Below are positions 26,758 through 34,373 of a stretch of DNA of 64,000 bases, one piece after another. This stretch comes from Lachnospiraceae bacterium (lineage in GTDB: Bacteria > Bacillota > Clostridia > Lachnospirales > Lachnospiraceae), in assembly GCA_902381685.1 (NCBI GenBank), contig LR698958.1, positions 807,672 through 871,671 of the forward strand, in the 5' to 3' direction. The position numbers and the translations under genes are program-made. Below the pieces are notes generated by a model. That model made no database searches. It was not told where the DNA came from and saw only the letters and a program-made list of their open reading frames with translations. Each line of letters starts with the position of its first letter. The stretch's first letter is position 1.

Positions 26758-27921
26758 ATGACAGAAAAATTGTTTTATAAAGACAGTCATTTGGCAGAGT
26801 TTACGGCAAGTGTAGAATCCTGTGAGAAGGAAGAAAAATATTACAAGGTAGTTCTTAACAGGACTGCCTTTTTTTCTGAGGGCGGCGGACAGAGCGCGGA
26901 CACAGGAACTCTCGATGGTGTCAGAGTATTTGATGTGCAGGAGAAAGACGGGATACTTTATCATATGACTGAGAAACCTTTGGAACAAGGAAAGACGGTG
27001 ACGGGAAAAATAGACTGGGAAGAGAGATTTTCTAAAATGCAGCAGCATTCAGGGGAACATATTGTCTCCGGCCTGATTCATCGGAAGTATGGTTATAATA
27101 ATGTAGGCTTTCATCTGGGACAGGACACCGTCACAATGGATTTTGACGGAGTGTTGACAAAAGAGCAGTTAAGGGAAATAGAATTGTTGGCTAATGGGGC
27201 GGTTGTAAAAAATCTGGACATACAAGTTGATTATCCGACAAAAGAAGAATTGCATACAATAGAATATCGAAGTAAAATTGAAATTGAGGGACAAATTCGT
27301 ATTGTGACAATCGATGGCTATGATGTATGTGCCTGCTGTGCGCCACATGTGAAAAAGACGGGCGAAATCGGTTTGATAAAACTGACAAACGTGCAGAACT
27401 ATAAAGGCGGAGTGCGAATTACCATGCTTTGCGGTTTTAGAGCGCTGGCCGATTACAATGAGAAAGAGGCGAGTGTGAGAAAAGTTTCTGTTTTGATGTC
27501 AGCAAAAGAAAATGAGATTGATGAGGCGGTAGAACAATTAAAAGAGGAAAAAGCACAATTGAAAAATGAGATTGCTTTATTGCAGGATAAATTATTGAGA
27601 AGCAAGGCGAGCCGGATTGAGCCGGGACAGGAAACAGTCTGTCTGTTTGATTCGGAATTAAGCGGAAATGCTCCGCGTGAATTAGTGAATTTACTGTTAG
27701 AAAAAGATGTAAAAATATGTGGGGTATTCTTTGGAAACGACAGTGAGGGCTATCGCTATGTAGTGGGAAGCCGAAGTGTTGACACCCGTCCGATAGCGAA
27801 AAGCCTAAACGAAACATTTTCGGGAAGAGGCGGCGGAAAGCCGGAAATGGTACAGGGGTCATTAAAGGGAATGGAGAGTGAGATTTATCAGTTTTTCGCT
27901 TGCAGCGTATTAGGAAAATAA
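26758..27921 (+). CDS. alaX: Alanyl-tRNA editing protein AlaX (long form with DHHA1)
   Basis: 387 residues. It is a free-standing editing protein that hydrolyses Ser or Gly wrongly attached to tRNA-Ala. The N-terminal AlaRS-like barrel has FFSEGGGQSADTG, then the zinc/catalytic motifs QQHSGEHIVSG (HxxxH) and CACCAPHVKKTGEIG (CxxxH). A coiled coil (about 240-285) leads to a DHHA1 domain ending in SGRGGGKPEMVQGSLKG. Coupled to argS by a 2-base gap, an unusual partner for an alanine-specific proofreader. Confidence 0.9.
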   Translation: MTEKLFYKDSHLAEFTASVESCEKEEKYYKVVLNRTAFFSEGGGQSADTGTLDGVRVFDVQEKDGILYHMTEKPLEQGKTVTGKIDWEERFSKMQQHSGEHIVSGLIHRKYGYNNVGFHLGQDTVTMDFDGVLTKEQLREIELLANGAVVKNLDIQVDYPTKEELHTIEYRSKIEIEGQIRIVTIDGYDVCACCAPHVKKTGEIGLIKLTNVQNYKGGVRITMLCGFRALADYNEKEASVRKVSVLMSAKENEIDEAVEQLKEEKAQLKNEIALLQDKLLRSKASRIEPGQETVCLFDSELSGNAPRELVNLLLEKDVKICGVFFGNDSEGYRYVVGSRSVDTRPIAKSLNETFSGRGGGKPEMVQGSLKGMESEIYQFFACSVLGK

Positions 27922-27951
27922 GCAGGTGATAAAGAAAGAGAGGAAAGAAAT

Positions 27952-28803
27952 ATGGAAAAAAAGAGAAGGATAGGAGTATTTGCCATCATTTCTCCGTTTT
28001 TGGTTTATTATGCAGTGTCGCTTGTTGTGGAAATTATTGCTTCACTCATTATCATGATTCCTGAAATACAAAAGGGAGGAGTTATAAATGTTGAAGAAAC
28101 AACGGCGGCTGTAATGAAAGTATTCATGTCCCATTTAACATTGATTACATCTGTGGTGGCGCTTTGCGTTATTCCGCTTTTTTGGCTGATGTACAGGAAA
28201 GATACAAAATATGAAAAAGAGATTGGGATTGCAGAAAGAGAGCGGGTGCCGATTCTGAAATACGCAGTCATAATCGGACTGGGAATTACGGCCTGCATTG
28301 GGTTGAACAATCTTCTTGTACTGGGAAATGTTGCCGCATACAGCGGAACATATGAGGAAACGACAGCGGCCTTGTACAAAGAGAATTTTCTCATACAACT
28401 TATCGGTCTGGGGCTTGTCGTTCCGATTGCAGAAGAATTTATGTTTAGAGGGATTATTTACAAACGTCTGTCATTTATTATGAAAAGAGAAAAGGCGATG
28501 CTTTTTAGTGCCTTAATGTTTGGGCTTTATCATGGAAATCTTGTGCAGGCAATTTATGGCTTTGTTTTGGGATACCTTGCAGTATATATATATGAAAAAT
28601 ACGGAAGTTTAAAGGCATCGATTTTATTCCATACAGTCATAAATCTGACAAGTGTAATTGGAACAGAATGCGGAATGTATACATGGATATTTGGAAATGT
28701 CATACGCGTTGGAATTGTCACGGTTATATGTGGTGCGGCAGCATCTAGTTTCTTTGTACTTATGCAAAAACTGTTTAAGAAAGAAGCGAAAACGGAAACT
28801 TAA
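27952..28803 (+). CDS. CPBP-family intramembrane metalloprotease-like protein (Abi/CAAX)
   Basis: 283 residues and seven or so hydrophobic segments. The CPBP motifs are all present: EEFMFRGIIYKRL (motif 1, EExxxR), FGLYHGNLVQ (motif 2, FxxxH) and LFHTVINL (motif 3, HxxxN). Members include CAAX prenyl endopeptidases and bacteriocin-immunity proteins; the substrate here cannot be told. It follows alaX at 30 bases with GAGGAAAG before ATG 27952 and probably belongs to the argS transcript. Confidence 0.85.
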   Translation: MEKKRRIGVFAIISPFLVYYAVSLVVEIIASLIIMIPEIQKGGVINVEETTAAVMKVFMSHLTLITSVVALCVIPLFWLMYRKDTKYEKEIGIAERERVPILKYAVIIGLGITACIGLNNLLVLGNVAAYSGTYEETTAALYKENFLIQLIGLGLVVPIAEEFMFRGIIYKRLSFIMKREKAMLFSALMFGLYHGNLVQAIYGFVLGYLAVYIYEKYGSLKASILFHTVINLTSVIGTECGMYTWIFGNVIRVGIVTVICGAAASSFFVLMQKLFKKEAKTET

Positions 28804-28810
28804 AATAGAA

Positions 28811-28827
28811 TGTTACAGAAATGTTAA
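28811..28827 (+). promoter_or_regulatory. WalR-type binding box before the first CwlO-like gene
   Basis: TGTTAC-N5-TGTTAA exactly fits the WalR (YycF) consensus TGTWAH-N5-TGTWAH. It ends 7 bases before the -35 box, a position suited to activation. WalR controls NlpC/P60 hydrolases such as cwlO and lytE in Bacillus. Confidence 0.6.
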
Positions 28828-28834
28828 AAAAGTA

Positions 28835-28863
28835 TTGAAAAATCAAAACAGATGAAGTATACT
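28835..28863 (+). promoter_or_regulatory. SigA promoter of the first CwlO-like hydrolase
   Basis: TTGAAA (28835-28840), 17 bases, TATACT (28858-28863). Confidence 0.75.
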
Positions 28864-28906
28864 TACCTTGTTGAATTTAATAATAATGTAATAGGAAGGT
28901 TAAATC

Positions 28907-29932
28907 ATGAAAAAATTTGGAAAAGTTTTGGGCGTATCCGTTTTAGCGGCTTCATTGGTAGTCACACCTGTATTGGCGACACCAAGCGTAAATGATTTAG
29001 AGCAGAATAAAAAAGCAACTCAGAAGGAAGTGGATTCTCTTCAGTCTGAATTGGCATCTTTAATGAATAAAATCAATAAAGTGGAAGAGGATTTGGTTAC
29101 TAAGGGAAAAGAAGTAACAGAGGCTACTGCAAAATTAACAGAGGCAGAAAAGAAAGAAAAAGAACAGTATGAAAAGATGCTGTATCGTATCAAATATATG
29201 TACGAAGCAGGAGATACAAGTTTCGTGGAAGGTCTGTTATCATCAGATGGAATGGGCGAAGTGTTAAGTGAAGCGGAATACGTTGAAAACGTACATGATT
29301 ATGACAGAAAGATGTTAACAGAGTATGAGAAGACAAAGAAACAGATTACAAAGTTAAAATCAGGTTTAGAGAAAGAACTTTCTGATATTGAGAAAATGCA
29401 GAAAGACTTTGAAAAAGATAAACAGAAATTAGACGATACAATCAAAGAAAAACAGGGTGAGATTGCAAACTTCGATACACAGATTGAAGCAGCAAGAGAA
29501 GAAGCGGCAAGAAAGGCTGCTGAAAGAAGCAATAACGGTGGAAACAAGGGCGGCTCTTCAAATAACGATGAGGCTGTTAATATACCATCAGACTCAAGCA
29601 AAGCATCTATTATTGTAAGTACGGCATACAGTTATTTAGGAACACCTTATGTATGGGGTGGAGAATCCAAATCAGGTATTGACTGTTCAGGTTTAACAAT
29701 GAGAGCGCATCAGGCAGCAGGTATTTACCTGTCACATTCTTCAGGAGCACAGGGTGCCGGAGGAAAGAGAGTTGCGAATATGGCAAGTGCATTGCCGGGA
29801 GACCTTGTATGTTACAGTGGACATGTTGGAATTTACATCGGTGGAGGACAGATGATTCATGCGCCGAAGCCGGGCGATGTTGTTAAAGTTGCATCAGTAT
29901 ACGGTTCACCGTGGTTTAAAAGATATTGGTAA
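28907..29932 (+). CDS. CwlO-like D,L-endopeptidase (coiled coil plus NlpC/P60)
   Basis: 341 residues, secreted. Signal peptide about 1-25 ([20 protein letters not shown], then LATPS), a long coiled coil (about 28-205) with the conserved CwlO N-domain pattern [23 protein letters not shown] in parts, a Gly/Asn/Ser linker (206-225) and a C-terminal NlpC/P60 catalytic domain (about 230-341). Catalytic cysteine in GIDCSGLTM, histidine in [16 protein letters not shown]. Such enzymes cut stem peptides to let the wall expand; the coiled coil is the part that FtsEX controls in Bacillus CwlO. It has its own WalR-like box and promoter, and a close paralogue follows. Confidence 0.9.
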   Translation: MKKFGKVLGVSVLAASLVVTPVLATPSVNDLEQNKKATQKEVDSLQSELASLMNKINKVEEDLVTKGKEVTEATAKLTEAEKKEKEQYEKMLYRIKYMYEAGDTSFVEGLLSSDGMGEVLSEAEYVENVHDYDRKMLTEYEKTKKQITKLKSGLEKELSDIEKMQKDFEKDKQKLDDTIKEKQGEIANFDTQIEAAREEAARKAAERSNNGGNKGGSSNNDEAVNIPSDSSKASIIVSTAYSYLGTPYVWGGESKSGIDCSGLTMRAHQAAGIYLSHSSGAQGAGGKRVANMASALPGDLVCYSGHVGIYIGGGQMIHAPKPGDVVKVASVYGSPWFKRYW

Positions 29933-29940
29933 AAGAAATG

Positions 29941-29970
29941 AGAGGAATTGTGTGAGCAATTCCTCTTTTG
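29941..29970 (+). terminator. Terminator between the two CwlO-like genes
   Basis: AGAGGAATTG (29941-29950), 6-base loop, CAATTCCTCT (29957-29966), then TTTG. Confidence 0.8.
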
Positions 29971-30015
29971 TCGTTGTGCTGGAAAAATGTGTTAGTGAAA
30001 TTTTGTCAAAAAGTG

Positions 30016-30044
30016 TTGAAAGATAAAAAGAAGTGTAGTATGTT
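30016..30044 (+). promoter_or_regulatory. SigA promoter of the second CwlO-like hydrolase
   Basis: TTGAAA (30016-30021), 17 bases, TATGTT (30039-30044). TGTCAA stands upstream as in the first copy, but the second WalR half-site is not at the right distance. Confidence 0.55.
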
Positions 30045-30093
30045 AAAACTATATGTAAGTAGATAATAAGGGTTCATATTTGGGAGGAATATG

Positions 30094-31287
30094 ATGAAAA
30101 AGATTAAAAAAATATTTATTGCAACGGTTATTACAAGTTCATTGATTGTAGTTCCTGCACTGGCTTCTCCAAATGTAAATCAGATTGAACAGAATAAGGA
30201 GGAAACAGAAAAGAAACTTGAAGATGCTAACAGCAAACTGGTAACATTATTGACTGATTTTGAAGTATTAAAGGGTGATATTAGAAATCAGGAAGCGAAA
30301 ATTACATTGGCAGACAAGGATTTACAGGAAGCAAAGAAAAAAGAAGAAGAACAGTATAAACAAATGCTGATTCGCATTAAATATATGTATGAAAATGGTG
30401 ACGGTAATGAAATTTCTGCGCTGCTTGGTGCGGAAAGTTTTGGAGAAGTTATCAATCAGGTTGAATATATGAAAAATGTTCATTCTTACGATAGAAAAAT
30501 GTTGAATGAATATAAAAAATCAAAAGAAAAAGTGGCAACACTTAAACAGGATTTGGAATCCGGAAAAGCAGATATGGAGTTTATGGCGACTACATATGAA
30601 CAGCAGGAAAAAGAGTTGAAGACAACTATCGAGACGATGAAAACACAGGTTGCGGATTTTGATGTACAGTTAGCAAATGCACAGAGACAGGCAGAAGAAG
30701 AAGCGAGACGTTTAGAACAACAGACACAACAGATGGAAGCAGAACTGTCTGATACAAAACCGTCAAAACCACAAACAAACAGACCGTCATCAAATAATGA
30801 TAATAATGACAAAGATGAGGAAGACAAACCATCAACCCCAAAACCGGATAAACCGTCAAAGCCGTCAAAACCGGATAAACCGTCAAAACCGACGGAGCCT
30901 GAAGCGGAAGACAAACCATCAAATGCATCTAAGGGACAGCAGATTGCAAATGAAGGCTTGAAATATGTGGGAAATCCATATGTATGGGGCGGAAATGACT
31001 TATATAATGGAATTGACTGCTCCGGATTTACATCTAAAATCCATGCGATTTGTGGTATTTCAGGAGTGCCGAGAAATTCTAAAGAACAAAGATACGGCGG
31101 AAAAGCGGTGAATGGATTGGCTAATGCCCTTCCGGGAGATATTATCTGTTATGACGGTCATGTGGCAATTTATATTGGTGGAGGACGTATTGTACACGCG
31201 TCAAACCCAAAACCATATCCACAAGGCGGAATAAAAACAGGAACGGCTACATATAGAACAATTTTAGCGATTAGAAGATATTGGTAG
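30094..31287 (+). CDS. CwlO-like D,L-endopeptidase with Pro/Lys-rich spacer
   Basis: Paralogue of the preceding gene, 397 residues from the second of two adjacent ATGs (30091 is the alternative). Signal peptide about 1-25 ending near LASPN, coiled coil 28-225 with the same MLIRIKYMYENGDGNEISALLGAES motif in parts, then a low-complexity spacer (about 228-285) built on KPSKP/KPDKP repeats, and an NlpC/P60 domain with Cys in GIDCSGFTS and His in GHVAIYIGGGRIVHAS. The spacer is absent from the first copy and resembles wall-spanning proline-rich linkers. Separate promoter; the pair looks like a tandem duplication that has diverged in linker length. Confidence 0.9.
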   Translation: MKKIKKIFIATVITSSLIVVPALASPNVNQIEQNKEETEKKLEDANSKLVTLLTDFEVLKGDIRNQEAKITLADKDLQEAKKKEEEQYKQMLIRIKYMYENGDGNEISALLGAESFGEVINQVEYMKNVHSYDRKMLNEYKKSKEKVATLKQDLESGKADMEFMATTYEQQEKELKTTIETMKTQVADFDVQLANAQRQAEEEARRLEQQTQQMEAELSDTKPSKPQTNRPSSNNDNNDKDEEDKPSTPKPDKPSKPSKPDKPSKPTEPEAEDKPSNASKGQQIANEGLKYVGNPYVWGGNDLYNGIDCSGFTSKIHAICGISGVPRNSKEQRYGGKAVNGLANALPGDIICYDGHVAIYIGGGRIVHASNPKPYPQGGIKTGTATYRTILAIRRYW

Positions 31288-31327
31288 GAAAGAATTGAAA
31301 ATATAGGTAAAATATAAAGAAAACTTC

Positions 31328-31356
31328 TTGCACCGGTAAAATTCATATGCTATACT
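31328..31356 (+). promoter_or_regulatory. SigA promoter of rpsB
   Basis: TTGCAC (31328-31333), 17 bases, TATACT (31351-31356). Gives a leader of roughly 105 bases. Confidence 0.75.
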
Positions 31357-31376
31357 ATGGTAGTCGCAAAAAAACA

Positions 31377-31441
31377 CGTATGTGGTGAGCCTTAACGGTG
31401 CCTAAACTGATAAAGTCGGTCTTAAGGAGTAGAAGCATACG
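31377..31441 (+). ncRNA. Candidate structured leader of rpsB (nested stems)
   Basis: Within the rpsB 5' leader, CGTATG (31377-31382) pairs with CATACG (31436-31441), and inside it CCTTAA (31390-31395) pairs with TTAAGG (31422-31427), leaving a GC-richer core that includes ACT-N5-AGT. Two nested perfect stems between promoter and ribosome site look like a ribosomal-protein autoregulatory leader. S2 leaders are known in Proteobacteria; I cannot match this to a named family. Confidence 0.5.
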
Positions 31442-31468
31442 GAAGTAAAAACCAATGGAGGAAAAAAC

Positions 31469-32215
31469 ATGAGTGTTATTTCAATGAAACAATTATTAGA
31501 AGCAGGTGTTCACTTTGGACATCAGACAAGAAGATGGAACCCTAAAATGGCTGAGTACATCTACACAGAAAGAAACGGAATCTACATCATCGACTTACAG
31601 AAATCTGTAGGAAAAGTAGATGAAGCATACAAAGCAATGTCTGATATCGCAGCAGAAGGTGGAACAATTCTTTTTGTAGGAACTAAAAAACAGGCTCAGG
31701 ACGCTATCAAAACTGAAGCAGAACGTTGTGGAATGTTCTACGTAAACGAAAGATGGTTAGGTGGAATGCTTACAAACTTCAAAACAATCCAGAGCAGAAT
31801 TGCCCGCTTAAAAGATATCGAAAGAATGTCTGAAGATGGAACATTCGATGTATTACCTAAAAAAGAAGTTATCGAAATCAAAAAAGAATGGGATAAACTT
31901 GAAAAGAACTTAGGTGGAATCAAAGATATGAAGAAAGCACCAGATGCAATCTTCGTAGTTGACCCTAAAAAAGAAAGAATCTGTGTTCAGGAAGCACACA
32001 CACTTGGTATTCCATTAATCGGTATCGCTGATACAAACTGTGATCCAGAAGAATTAGACTATGTAATTCCTGGTAACGATGATGCAATCAGAGCCGTTAA
32101 ATTAATTGTAGCAAAAATGGCAGATGCTGTTATTGAAGCAAATCAGGGAACAACAGGTGTTGAAGACGTATACGAAGAAGTTGCAGAAGAAGTAGAAGCA
32201 GCTGAAGAAGCGTAA
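31469..32215 (+). CDS. rpsB: Small-subunit ribosomal protein S2
   Basis: 248 residues. Family signatures: [22 protein letters not shown] in parts, [27 protein letters not shown] and the late [30 protein letters not shown] in parts. A coiled-coil insertion occupies about 100-155. The C-terminus is an acidic tail ([13 protein letters not shown]). Codon use is of the highly expressed type. A terminator-like hairpin separates it from tsf, so the two genes are not made in equal amounts. Confidence 0.99.
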   Translation: MSVISMKQLLEAGVHFGHQTRRWNPKMAEYIYTERNGIYIIDLQKSVGKVDEAYKAMSDIAAEGGTILFVGTKKQAQDAIKTEAERCGMFYVNERWLGGMLTNFKTIQSRIARLKDIERMSEDGTFDVLPKKEVIEIKKEWDKLEKNLGGIKDMKKAPDAIFVVDPKKERICVQEAHTLGIPLIGIADTNCDPEELDYVIPGNDDAIRAVKLIVAKMADAVIEANQGTTGVEDVYEEVAEEVEAAEEA

Positions 32216-32229
32216 GAATTTCAAACATA

Positions 32230-32265
32230 AATGCTTCAGCCTAACGAAAGGTTGAAGCATTTTTT
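32230..32265 (+). terminator. Terminator-like hairpin between rpsB and tsf
   Basis: AATGCTTCAGCCT (32230-32242), 6-base loop, AGGTTGAAGCATT (32249-32261), one G-U pair, then TTTT. A partial terminator here would lower tsf relative to rpsB. Confidence 0.8.
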
Positions 32266-32302
32266 AAAGAAACAAATAATATTTCATATGGAGGAAATTA
32301 TC

Positions 32303-33223
32303 ATGGCAATTACAGCAAGTATGGTAAAAGAATTAAGAGAAATGACAGGTGCAGGTATGATGGACTGCAAAAAAGCTCTTAATGAAACAAACGGTAACAT
32401 GGACGAGGCAGTTGAATTCTTAAGAAAGAATGGTCAGGCTAAAGCAGACAAAAAAGCAGGAAGAATCGCAGCAGAAGGTATCGTTAAAGCTATCGTTAAA
32501 GATGATAAAGTGGCAGCAATCGTTGAAGTAAACTCTGAAACAGACTTCGTTGCTAAAAATGCAGACTTCCAGACATATGTAGAAGAAGTTGCAAATCAGG
32601 CTTTAAATACAAACGCAACTGACATTGATGCTTTCTTAGCAGAAGCATGGGTATCAGACAACTCAAAAACAGTAAAAGAAGTTTTAACAGAAAAAATTTC
32701 TGTAATCGGAGAAAACTTAAACATCAGAAGATTTGAAAAAGTTGAGACAGAAGGCTGTGTAGTATCATACATTCACGGTGGCGGAAGAATCGGTGTTTTA
32801 ATCGAAGCAGATGCAGACGTTGTAAACGACGAAATCAAAGGCTGCTTAAGAAATGTAGCAATGCAGGTAGCAGCAATGTCACCAAAATATGTTTCTCGTG
32901 ATGAAGTAGCAGCAGACTATTTAGAACACGAAAAAGAAATTTTATTAGCACAGGCAAAAACAGAAAATCCTGAAAAACCGGATAACATCATTGAAAAAAT
33001 GATTATCGGACGTTTAAACAAAGAATTAAAAGAAATTTGTTTATTAGATCAGGTATATGTACAGGATAGCGATTACACAGTAGCTAAATATGTAGAAAAA
33101 GTTGCTAAAGAAAACGGTGCAAATGTAACAGTTAAGAGATTCGTTCGTTTTGAGACAGGTGAAGGTCTTGAGAAAAAGAATGAAGATTTCGCTGCTGAAG
33201 TAGCTGCACAGATGGGAAACTAA
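32303..33223 (+). CDS. tsf: Translation elongation factor Ts
   Basis: 306 residues; nucleotide exchange factor for EF-Tu. The N-terminal UBA-like domain and TxxG motif read ASMVKELREMTGAGMMDCKKAL in parts, followed by the core motif EVNSETDFVAKNADF and IHGGGRIGVLIEADA. I start at ATG 32303, with GGAGG (32290-32294) upstream; the open frame to 32231 is the intergenic hairpin. In most Firmicutes pyrH and frr follow tsf; here an insertion element and a beta-galactosidase locus follow. Confidence 0.98.
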   Translation: MAITASMVKELREMTGAGMMDCKKALNETNGNMDEAVEFLRKNGQAKADKKAGRIAAEGIVKAIVKDDKVAAIVEVNSETDFVAKNADFQTYVEEVANQALNTNATDIDAFLAEAWVSDNSKTVKEVLTEKISVIGENLNIRRFEKVETEGCVVSYIHGGGRIGVLIEADADVVNDEIKGCLRNVAMQVAAMSPKYVSRDEVAADYLEHEKEILLAQAKTENPEKPDNIIEKMIIGRLNKELKEICLLDQVYVQDSDYTVAKYVEKVAKENGANVTVKRFVRFETGEGLEKKNEDFAAEVAAQMGN

Positions 33224-33273
33224 TTTATCAATCGTAAGACTGATAAAAAGCGAATTAAATAGCGGTAAATGTT

Positions 33274-33310
33274 GAGGATATATTGCGAGAGTGATATATC
33301 CTCTTTTTTT
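33274..33310 (+). terminator. Terminator of tsf
   Basis: GAGGATATAT (33274-33283), 10-base loop, ATATATCCTC (33294-33303), then seven T. Confidence 0.92.
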
Positions 33311-33326
33311 GTTAGGGTAAAGCCCT

Positions 33327-33378
33327 GTTTGCCATTGTGGAGTTTTTCGCTGATCCGAAAAACGGAACTTTGGAAAAC
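33327..33378 (+). repeat. Long imperfect hairpin at the left side of the IS200-like element
   Basis: Arms 33327-33349 and 33356-33378 pair at 17 of 23 positions with a 6-base loop; the inner GTTTTTCG/CGAAAAAC part is perfect. It could shield tnpA from transcription entering from tsf. Confidence 0.55.
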
Positions 33379-33421
33379 AAATAAACCACCTGCTATGCAG
33401 GTGAGATAGAGGTGCTTCAGC

Positions 33422-33450
33422 TTACAGTAAAAAACCTCCAGTGTTATAAT
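33422..33450 (+). promoter_or_regulatory. Promoter of tnpA
   Basis: TTACAG (33422-33427), 17 bases, TATAAT (33445-33450). The expected start, about 33457, coincides with the left arm of a 16-base inverted repeat. Confidence 0.65.
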
Positions 33451-33457
33451 TAATGCA

Positions 33458-33473
33458 AGGTTCGCCAACCGCA
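33458..33473 (+). repeat. Left arm of inverted repeat flanking tnpA
   Basis: AGGTTCGCCAACCGCA (33458-33473) is the reverse complement, with one mismatch, of TGCGCTTGGCGAACCT (34005-34020). The arms enclose the whole tnpA reading frame. Confidence 0.8.
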
Positions 33474-33497
33474 TTAATAAACAAAGGAGGTATCCAG

Positions 33498-33968
33498 ATG
33501 GATAGTAATAGTTTATCACATACAAAATGGAATTGTAAGTATCATATTGTTTTTGCACCAAAAAATAGAAGAAAAGTAGCATATGGAAAAATAAAGCAGG
33601 ACATTGCAAATATTTTGAGTATGTTATGTAAGAGAAAAGGTGTAAAAATTGTAGAAGCGGAAATATGTCCAGATCATGTACACATGCTAGTAGAAATTCC
33701 ACCGAGCATAAGTGTATCGTACTTTGTAGGGTACTTAAAAGGAAAAAGTACACTCATGATATTTGAAAGACATGCAAATTTGAAATATAAATATGGAAAT
33801 AGACATTTCTGGTGTCGAGGATATTATGTAGATACGGTAGGGAAAAATGCAAAGAAAATACAGGAATATATAGCAAATCAGTTACAAGAAGATTTGGAAT
33901 ATGATCAGATGACACTGAAAGAGTATATTGGCCCGTTCACGGGTGAGCCAGTAAAACCTAACAAATAA
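33498..33968 (+). CDS. tnpA: IS200/IS605 transposase TnpA (Y1 HUH)
   Basis: 156 residues, complete. The single-strand DNA transposase has the HUH motif in CPDHVHMLVEIPP and the catalytic tyrosine in KKIQEYIANQ; the opening KWNCKYHIVFAPKNRRK and YFVGYLKGKSTLMIFERH are typical of the family. I start at ATG 33498, with AAAGGAGG (33482-33489) before it; the in-frame start at 33453 lies before the predicted transcript start. The gene has no frameshift, so the element may still be active. An open frame of 177 codons on the opposite strand is a shadow. Confidence 0.95.
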   Translation: MDSNSLSHTKWNCKYHIVFAPKNRRKVAYGKIKQDIANILSMLCKRKGVKIVEAEICPDHVHMLVEIPPSISVSYFVGYLKGKSTLMIFERHANLKYKYGNRHFWCRGYYVDTVGKNAKKIQEYIANQLQEDLEYDQMTLKEYIGPFTGEPVKPNK

Positions 33969-34104
33969 AATAAGCCCTTTAGGGCTTAGTGGGGAAATGA
34001 TGTTGCGCTTGGCGAACCTATTTCGGTGAGTCTTTAGACTCTAGTGCCGGTAATAGACCCTTATAGGGTCAAAGCAAGCCACCGGCTAAGCCGGTGGTCT
34101 TGAC
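33969..34104 (+). other. Hairpin-rich right end of the IS200-like element
   Basis: No gene. Four short hairpins follow one another: AAGCCC-TTTA-GGGCTT (33973-33988), GAGTC-TTTA-GACTC (34028-34041), GACCCT-TAT-AGGGTC (34056-34070) and the right-end hairpin 34079-34097. The right arm of the tnpA-flanking repeat (34005-34020) is between the first two. The compact hairpin string recalls the guide RNA at the 3' end of tnpB-bearing relatives, although no tnpB exists here. Confidence 0.5.
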
Positions 34105-34373
34105 TGGCAGTTGGAATCGTTTTACAAACATATCTATCAAAAATCTATTATAAAAATCCCCCCTTTATTATATTTTTATCATATTAAAAGATTACATAAT
34201 GGAAAGCCTTTAATGAGTTGATGCCGAAACTTTGTGTGAAATATACAAAAATAGTGCGCAAAAAGACAACAAAAATGAGAAAAATAAATAATAGAAGTTG
34301 TTTTATTGGCTTTACGGTCAATAAAATGTATGTTTATAAATGATATACTAAAAACAGACAGGAGGAGAGGCAA
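34105..34373 (+). promoter_or_regulatory. AT-rich region upstream of the beta-galactosidase, with a dyad
   Basis: No gene. A dyad TTTTATTGGC (34301-34310), 6 bases, GTCAATAAAA (34317-34326), nine of ten positions paired, lies about 16 bases before TATACT (34343-34348). It could be an operator for the sugar locus. I see no convincing -35 and no cre site. Confidence 0.4.

Larger units (their letters stand above)
33327..34104 (+). mobile_element. IS200/IS605-type insertion element, tnpA only
   Basis: Single-transposase element with subterminal hairpins in place of terminal inverted repeats. Left-end hairpin CACCTGC-TAT-GCAGGTG (33387-33403); right-end hairpin CCACCGGC-TAA-GCCGGTGG (34079-34097) followed by TCTTGAC, which looks like the right cleavage site and gives an end near 34104. 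The left boundary is uncertain: it may lie near 33368, or further left if the long imperfect hairpin 33327-33378 belongs to the element. No tnpB is present. It sits right after the tsf terminator, an intergenic landing place that leaves tsf intact. Confidence 0.75.

Noticed and set aside
30826..30900. Short tandem DNA repeats, possible regulatory array
   Set aside because: They are in frame and encode the KPSKP/KPDKP spacer of the second CwlO-like protein.
33220..33753. 177-codon open frame on the minus strand across the left part of the IS element
   Set aside because: It lies antisense to tnpA and the end hairpins, has no ribosome site and is full of Leu/Phe/Tyr/Cys as expected from the complement of the real gene.
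33311..34104. IStron or group I intron associated with the IS200-like element
   Set aside because: The non-coding parts are too short and I could not find the paired core segments of a group I intron.
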